The position numbers and the translations under genes are program-made. From Caryophanales bacterium (lineage in GTDB: Bacteria; Bacillota; Bacilli; Paenibacillales; CANHCR01): a stretch of DNA of 32,036 nucleotides. The DNA is taken from NCBI GenBank assembly GCA_947459205.1, contig CANHCR010000031.1:1-32036 (forward strand), written 5' to 3'. Shown in pieces: positions 27,746-32,036 of this stretch (position 1 is the first letter of the stretch; each line of letters starts with the position of its first letter). A model generated the notes under the pieces. The model did not search any database and was not told where the DNA came from. It saw only the letters and a list, made by a program, of their open reading frames with translations.

Positions 27746-28075
27746 ATGAACCATTCACAAGAAGTCATGAAGCATCTGGAGGCCATCTCCGATCCAATCC
27801 GCATGAAAATCATCTTCACCATCGGTTGTCAGGGACGACTAAACGTCAAACAAATCAGCTCGCATTTTACCATCAGCAGGCCGGCAATTTCGCATCATCT
27901 CAAAATTTTGCGCAATTTCGGTCTACTTTTTTGCGAAAAAGTCGGCAAAGAAATGTACTATTCGCTCAACAAACACAAACTCGTAATCCAATTGCGTGCG
28001 CTCGCCGATGAACTCGAGCAACTTGAACAACTCGAGCAAATTGAACAACTTAACGTAACTCCATCAGCCATTTAG
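27746..28075 (+). CDS. ArsR family winged-helix transcriptional regulator
   Basis: The 109-residue protein has the ArsR/SmtB winged helix: LEAISDPIRMKIIFTI, the recognition helix region ISSHFTISRPAISHHLKILRNFGLL, and a wing ending GKEMYYSLN. The CxC metal site of classic ArsR sensors (ELCVCDL) is absent (the position reads LNVKQI), so it probably does not sense arsenite in the usual way and belongs with the autorepressor type found beside exporters. The C-terminus is an unusual Leu-Glu-Gln repeat from an 18-base tandem duplication. The ATG at 27746 has AAAGGAGG nine bases upstream. It lies 55 bases before the RND pump gene, which it probably controls. Confidence 0.92.
   Translation: MNHSQEVMKHLEAISDPIRMKIIFTIGCQGRLNVKQISSHFTISRPAISHHLKILRNFGLLFCEKVGKEMYYSLNKHKLVIQLRALADELEQLEQLEQIEQLNVTPSAI
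28013..28051 (+). repeat. 18-base tandem repeat in the regulator's C-terminus
   Basis: CTCGAGCAACTTGAACAA is followed directly by a copy differing at one base and then by a three-base partial copy. It encodes LEQLEQ LEQIEQ L. Confidence 0.85.
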
Positions 28076-28130
28076 AACTAATTTTTAAATCAAACTTTAA
28101 AACAAACATAGAGATTTGGGAGGCTTAACC

Positions 28131-31124
28131 ATGCAATTTCTTGTCCGCTTCAGTATGAAAAACACGCTCGCCATCGTCCTGCTCATTTTGATGCTCGTGG
28201 GCGGTGGCTCATACTCCATCTATCTAATGAAAATGGAAAAATACCCGAACATCGACATCCCGTTCATGCGCGTCGAAGGCGTCTATCCTGGCGCTTCACC
28301 GGAACAAGTAATGCGTGACATCGGTGAACCTTTGGAACAGCAAATCCGCGCGATGGACGATGTCGTTAACGTTTACACATACGGCTTTCCCAACTACATG
28401 CTGACGATTGTCGAGTTTGAATTGGACGCCGACATGCAAACTGCGCGCCAAGAGTTAAACAGCGTGTCCGCTCAAATCAACTTGCCTGAACAGGCAGAAA
28501 CGTTAAAAGTGAAACAAGAAGATCCCGAAAAAATGGATATTTACGAAGCCGGGCTCGTTTTTGAAGACCGCGTTGCTGCCGAAACGTTCGTGCGCGATAC
28601 CGTTGAGCCGCAACTTCGCAACATCAAAGGCGTCGAAGCCATCAACATTTCCGGAATCGCCGAGCGCCAAGTCAACATTCGCTTGCGCCCATCGGAGCTG
28701 CAAAAATATAAACTGACATTCGAACAAGTGAAGCAGACCATCGCAGCAGCCAACATCACCATGCCGATTGGCGATGTCAACTTAGACAAACTGACAATGC
28801 CTGTGCGCATGGACAATCGTCTCACTTCAATTGAGGGCATCAAAAATATCAACATCGTGCTACCTGGCCCACCAGTCGCCGGCTCGCCGCTACCGACCAT
28901 CGCCAACCTGAAACTAAGTCAAATCGCCGATGTTGCATTCGAATCTGACAATCCGGTCATCACCCGCGTCAGCGGCAAACCAGCCGTTATTGTCGGTGTC
29001 GTCCCGCGCGGCGGTGAAGATGCCGTCAAAATCGCAAACGAAAGCAAGCAAATGTTGCTCGACATGAAAATGCCTGGAGGCATGAAATGGGTCGAACTAT
29101 CCGACCAATCGAAAGACATCGAGAAATCAGTCAACACCATGCTACGCGAAGTCTTCCTCGGTGCTCTCATGGCGATGATTGTCACGTTACTCTTCTTACG
29201 TAACTTACGCTCAACGCTGATCGCTATCATCTCCATCCCGCTATCGATGTTCGCCACCTTCATCATCTTGAACTACCTGGGTTACACGCTGAACATCATG
29301 ACCTTGGCGGGCATTGCCGTCGCCATTGGACGCGTTGTCGACGACTCGATCGTCGTCATCGAAAATGTCTTCCGCAGACTACAAAAATCAGGCGAACGAA
29401 ACGAACAAGTCGTCGAAAATGCCACTCAAGAAGTCGCGTCGGCTATCACCTCATCAACATTGGCAACCGTCGCCGTATTTCTACCGCTCGCCTTCGTATC
29501 AGGCATTGTCGGTAAATTTTTCATCCCGCTTGCTTGGACCGTCGTCGTCTCGTTGCTTTTCTCGTTACTGGTCGCCATCACCGTCGTACCTTTATTGTCC
29601 AAACTATTTTTAATCAACATGAAATTCAAACCGCATCGCGACACCTTGTTACAGATTCTATATCGCTCGGCTTTGAAATGGTCGCTGCGCAACCGTGCAA
29701 TCACCATCATCTTGTCGTTGATTTTGCTCGGTGTCAGCGTCTTCGGTTTCGGCAGCCAACTCGGCTTCAACTTCCTGCCGGCTGAGAAAATCCAAAAATT
29801 CAGCGTCAACATCCAAATGCCGATCGGTACCAACACCACCGAAACAGAAGCAATCACAAAAAAAGTTGAAACAACGATCGCAGCCTTCAACGAAGTCGAA
29901 CCTGCGAAAATTAACGCGACCATTCGCAACGAACAGGCAACCGTCGGATTCGTCACCAAAGAAGAAGTCGAAGATACAAAAGCGATGTCACAGCAATTGC
30001 GTCAACAATTCAAACAAATATCTGGTGCGAAAAGTATCACGCTTATCGGCCAAGGTGGCCCTGGCGACGCAAATGTCTCGATTTTAGTGAACGGTCCTGA
30101 CATGACCAGCATCGAACAAGGATCTACCATGATTGTCGACAAATTGAAAACCGTAACCGGTCTTGCTGACGTCCGTTCCACCAGCGAAGGCGAAAAACCG
30201 GAAATTTCGATTGAATTGAACAAACAAAACTTAGCCAAAAAAGGTCTGAACGCGACAATGGTGTCGATGGCACTGCGTGAAATGATCGACGGCGTCAACA
30301 TCACCCAAGCAGACCTCGATGATCGCACAATCGATCTCGTACTTGGGCTCAAAACGAACGATATCAGCAAACTAAGCGACCTCGGCAACCAAACCGTTAC
30401 CAACATACTTGGTCAGCCGATTCCGCTCAAAAACGTCGGTCAAATCGTACGAGTCAAATCGAAACTAAGTGTCCAACACTTGAACCAAAAAGAATTTTTA
30501 CAAGTCAATGCTGCCATCACCGACACAAACACTGGCAAAGTCAACACCGAAATGTCTGAAGCCCTTGACTCCCTGGAACTCCCTGAGGGCGTAACCTGGA
30601 CCGTGACCGGTGCTACTGAGGAAATGCAAAAAGGATTCGTCAACATCGGCATCGCGCTCGCAGTCGGCATCCTGCTCGTGTTCATCGTCATGCTCATCGC
30701 CTTCGGTGAATCACTGATGCCAATCGTAATCCTTGCCTCCATCCCGTTCTCGCTCATCGGTGCACTCGCCGGACTTTACATCGTCGACGAACCAATCGGC
30801 ATGCCAGCGATGATCGGAACACTGATGCTAAGCGGCATCGTCGTCACCAACGCCATCGTACTACTCGAAAAAGTCAAACAAAATCTCGAAGAGGGCATGA
30901 ACAAGCAACAAGCCTTACTTGAAGCCGGCGTGGTCCGTCTGCGACCGATTTTGATGACCGCCATCGCCACCATGTGTGCATTGTTGCCACTCGCATGGTC
31001 CACCGATGCTGGCCTCATCTCGCGTTCACTTGCAGTCGTCGTCATCGGCGGTCTCATGACCTCAACATTCTTGACCCTGTTCATCGTCCCTGTACTTTAC
31101 AGCGTGTTTAAAAAGGGCAAATAG
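28131..31124 (+). CDS. RND family efflux transporter (SwrC/AcrB-like)
   Basis: This 997-residue inner-membrane pump has the duplicated RND layout: TM1 (about 10-32), a large external loop with PN1 and PN2 porter subdomains, TM2-6 (about 340-500), a second TM7 near 525-545, a second external loop and TM8-12 (about 835-990). The proton-relay aspartates D404 and D405 lie in GRVVDDSIVVIENVFRR of TM4, as in AcrB. It is a little shorter than B. subtilis SwrC, which exports surfactin and antibiotics. No membrane-fusion or outer-membrane partner is adjacent, as expected in a Gram-positive. The longer open frame to a TTG at 28116 overlaps the ribosome binding site GGGAGG; the ATG at 28131 is the right start. 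It follows an ArsR-family repressor, so its expression is probably inducible by an unknown compound. Confidence 0.95.
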   Translation: MQFLVRFSMKNTLAIVLLILMLVGGGSYSIYLMKMEKYPNIDIPFMRVEGVYPGASPEQVMRDIGEPLEQQIRAMDDVVNVYTYGFPNYMLTIVEFELDADMQTARQELNSVSAQINLPEQAETLKVKQEDPEKMDIYEAGLVFEDRVAAETFVRDTVEPQLRNIKGVEAINISGIAERQVNIRLRPSELQKYKLTFEQVKQTIAAANITMPIGDVNLDKLTMPVRMDNRLTSIEGIKNINIVLPGPPVAGSPLPTIANLKLSQIADVAFESDNPVITRVSGKPAVIVGVVPRGGEDAVKIANESKQMLLDMKMPGGMKWVELSDQSKDIEKSVNTMLREVFLGALMAMIVTLLFLRNLRSTLIAIISIPLSMFATFIILNYLGYTLNIMTLAGIAVAIGRVVDDSIVVIENVFRRLQKSGERNEQVVENATQEVASAITSSTLATVAVFLPLAFVSGIVGKFFIPLAWTVVVSLLFSLLVAITVVPLLSKLFLINMKFKPHRDTLLQILYRSALKWSLRNRAITIILSLILLGVSVFGFGSQLGFNFLPAEKIQKFSVNIQMPIGTNTTETEAITKKVETTIAAFNEVEPAKINATIRNEQATVGFVTKEEVEDTKAMSQQLRQQFKQISGAKSITLIGQGGPGDANVSILVNGPDMTSIEQGSTMIVDKLKTVTGLADVRSTSEGEKPEISIELNKQNLAKKGLNATMVSMALREMIDGVNITQADLDDRTIDLVLGLKTNDISKLSDLGNQTVTNILGQPIPLKNVGQIVRVKSKLSVQHLNQKEFLQVNAAITDTNTGKVNTEMSEALDSLELPEGVTWTVTGATEEMQKGFVNIGIALAVGILLVFIVMLIAFGESLMPIVILASIPFSLIGALAGLYIVDEPIGMPAMIGTLMLSGIVVTNAIVLLEKVKQNLEEGMNKQQALLEAGVVRLRPILMTAIATMCALLPLAWSTDAGLISRSLAVVVIGGLMTSTFLTLFIVPVLYSVFKKGK

Positions 31125-31147
31125 GGCAGCACAACCCCGCATACAAT

Positions 31148-31179
31148 AAAGCACCTGTCCGATTGGACAGGTGCTTTTT
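31148..31179. terminator. Bidirectional intrinsic terminator between the RND gene and the tRNA cluster
   Basis: AAAGCACCTGTCC and GGACAGGTGCTTT are perfect complements around a four-base loop, with T-runs in both directions. It ends both the pump transcript and the rRNA-tRNA transcript. Confidence 0.92.
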
Positions 31180-31194
31180 AATTGATTAAATATA

Positions 31195-31276
31195 TGCGCA
31201 TGAAGGGACTCGAACCCCCACGGTGTTACCCGCCAGAACCTGAATCTGGTGCGTCTGCCAATTCCGCCACACGCGC
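31195..31276 (-). tRNA. tRNA-Leu (anticodon CAG)
   Basis: Acceptor arms GCGCGTG and CATGCGC (one G-U pair) enclose a long variable arm as expected for leucine, and the anticodon loop reads TTCAGGT. The CCA end is not encoded. It is the last tRNA of the cluster. Confidence 0.95.
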
Positions 31277-31294
31277 GAACTTTTGATTAGAGAA

Positions 31295-31376
31295 TGGAGG
31301 GTGATGGATTTGAACCACCGAACTCTGAGAGAACAGATTTACAGTCTGCCGCGTTTGGCCACTTCGCTAACCCTCC
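31295..31376 (-). tRNA. tRNA-Tyr (anticodon GTA)
   Basis: Acceptor arms GGAGGGT and ACCCTCC, a class II variable arm, and the anticodon loop CTGTAAA. The CCA end is not encoded. In organisms with QueG this G34 tRNA is a queuosine target. Confidence 0.95.
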
Positions 31377-31382
31377 AGGTTA

Positions 31383-31458
<76 letters not shown>

Positions 31459-31488
31459 AAAACAAACAATTTCATTCAAATAAAAAAA

Positions 31489-31565
31489 TGGCGGAGCTGA
31501 CGGGATTCGAACCCGCGGTCTCCTGCGTGACAGGCAGGCATGTTAGGCCTCTACACCACAGCTCC
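31489..31565 (-). tRNA. tRNA-Asp (anticodon GTC)
   Basis: Acceptor arms GGAGCTG and CAGCTCC, anticodon loop CTGTCAC, discriminator G. The 3' CCA is encoded. It is a queuosine target tRNA in other bacteria. Confidence 0.95.
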
Positions 31566-31577
31566 ACATATAAAAAA

Positions 31578-31650
31578 TGGACGGTGAGGGGATCGAACCC
31601 CCGACCCTCTGCTTGTAAGGCAGATGCTCTCCCAGCTGAGCTAACCGTCC
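31578..31650 (-). tRNA. tRNA-Val (anticodon TAC)
   Basis: Acceptor arms GGACGGT and ACCGTCC and anticodon loop CTTACAA. The CCA end is not encoded. Confidence 0.95.
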
Positions 31651-31661
31651 TAATTTAGAAA

Positions 31662-31735
31662 TAGCGGTGGAGGGGATCGAACCCCCGACCTCACGAGTAT
31701 GAATCGTACGCTCTAGCCAGCTGAGCTACACCGCC
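31662..31735 (-). tRNA. tRNA-Met, elongator (anticodon CAT)
   Basis: Acceptor arms GGCGGTG and CACCGCT form seven pairs including G1-U72, and the anticodon stem lacks the three G-C pairs of an initiator, so this is an elongator. A CAT tRNA-Ile read after lysidine modification cannot be fully excluded. The CCA end is not encoded. Confidence 0.88.
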
Positions 31736-31768
31736 ATAAAAACTTTCAGTACTTTAGAAGAAGTACAA

Positions 31769-31856
31769 CGGAGAGTAAGGGATTCGAACCCTTGCTGGGC
31801 GTTAACCCACTAACCGTTTAGCAAACGGTCCCCTTCGGCCACTTGGGTAACTCTCC
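31769..31856 (-). tRNA. tRNA-Ser (anticodon GCT)
   Basis: Acceptor arms GGAGAGT and ACTCTCC, discriminator G, a long variable arm, and anticodon loop TTGCTAA. The CCA end is not encoded. It is the first tRNA after the 23S gene, 47 bases from its 3' end. Confidence 0.95.
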
Positions 31857-31903
31857 ATTAGGGAATACACCCTAAAAACCGGATGCGAAACGAATGTGTG
31901 TTG

Positions 31904-32036
31904 TTGGATAAGCCCTCGACCGATTAGTATCCGTCAGCTCCACGCATTGCTGCGCTTCCACTCCGGACCTATCAACCTCGTCGTCTTCGAGGGGTCTTAC
32001 TCCTTGCGGATGGGAAATCTCATCTTGAGGGGGGCT
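31904..32036 (-). rRNA. 23S ribosomal RNA, 3' end (partial)
   Basis: The minus strand carries the conserved 23S 3' terminal region, with ACTAATCGGTCGAGGGCTTA near the end and the AAGATGAGATTTCCCATCC stretch upstream. The gene continues past the window edge. The exact 3' end is approximate. Confidence 0.93.

Noticed and set aside
31857-31903. Search for a 5S rRNA between 23S and tRNA-Ser
   Set aside because: Only 47 bases are present, too short for a 5S gene of about 115 bases, and no 5S signature is seen.

Overview
The window reads as a chromosomal segment of a Gram-positive, Bacillales-type Firmicute of moderate GC. Signs of this are strong AGGAGG-type ribosome binding sites, UUG and GUG starts, sigma-A-like promoters, intrinsic terminators, a lipobox lipoprotein, a YneF-type membrane protein, a bacilliredoxin, an Amidase_6 domain protein, a YgaC-like DUF402 protein and a SwrC-like RND pump. 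Genus cannot be fixed from the sequence alone; a deep-branching family such as Alicyclobacillaceae or a relative is my guess. No phage, insertion sequence, CRISPR array or defence island is visible.

Layout. 1-770: a small lipoprotein. 775-8017 (minus): an ABC exporter downstream of a very large secreted protein made of a cadherin-like domain, twelve Cys-paired Ig-like repeats, three fibronectin III domains and two CBM25-type carbohydrate-binding modules. 8292-10270 (minus): a probable three-gene unit of Amidase_6 protein, D-Ala-D-Ala ligase and a small unknown protein. 10467-13181 (plus): aconitase. 13247-14128 (minus): a YfhP/YdjM-like membrane protein whose transcript must cross a terminator-like hairpin. 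14291-18292 (minus): a tightly packed six-gene operon (DUF402 phosphatase, signal peptidase I, RNase HI, epoxyqueuosine reductase, HD-GYP protein, YneF). 18387-18812 (minus) and 19030-19644 (plus): a GNAT acetyltransferase divergent from Mn/Fe superoxide dismutase, with a shared palindrome in both promoters. 19714-22006 (minus): acpS, mutY and a metallophosphoesterase. 22039-23397 (plus): bioA. 23410-24219 (minus): nadE. 24362-26270 (minus): a GH26-like membrane-anchored glycosidase, then a bacilliredoxin with its own promoter. 26363-31124 (plus): a BaiN-type flavoprotein, then an ArsR-family repressor and an RND efflux pump. 31195-32036 (minus): the 3' end of a 23S rRNA gene followed by seven tRNA genes with no 5S gene between.

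Most of the content is housekeeping: TCA cycle, peptidoglycan precursor synthesis, tRNA modification, NAD, biotin and ACP maturation, DNA repair and oxidative stress defence. The less ordinary parts are the repeat-built surface protein with its regulatory upstream region, several structured leaders and palindromic promoter elements, and the rRNA operon that runs from 23S straight into tRNAs. Where the longest open frame begins before a good ribosome binding site I moved the start to the codon that the site serves. I could run no searches, so family names rest on recognised motifs.
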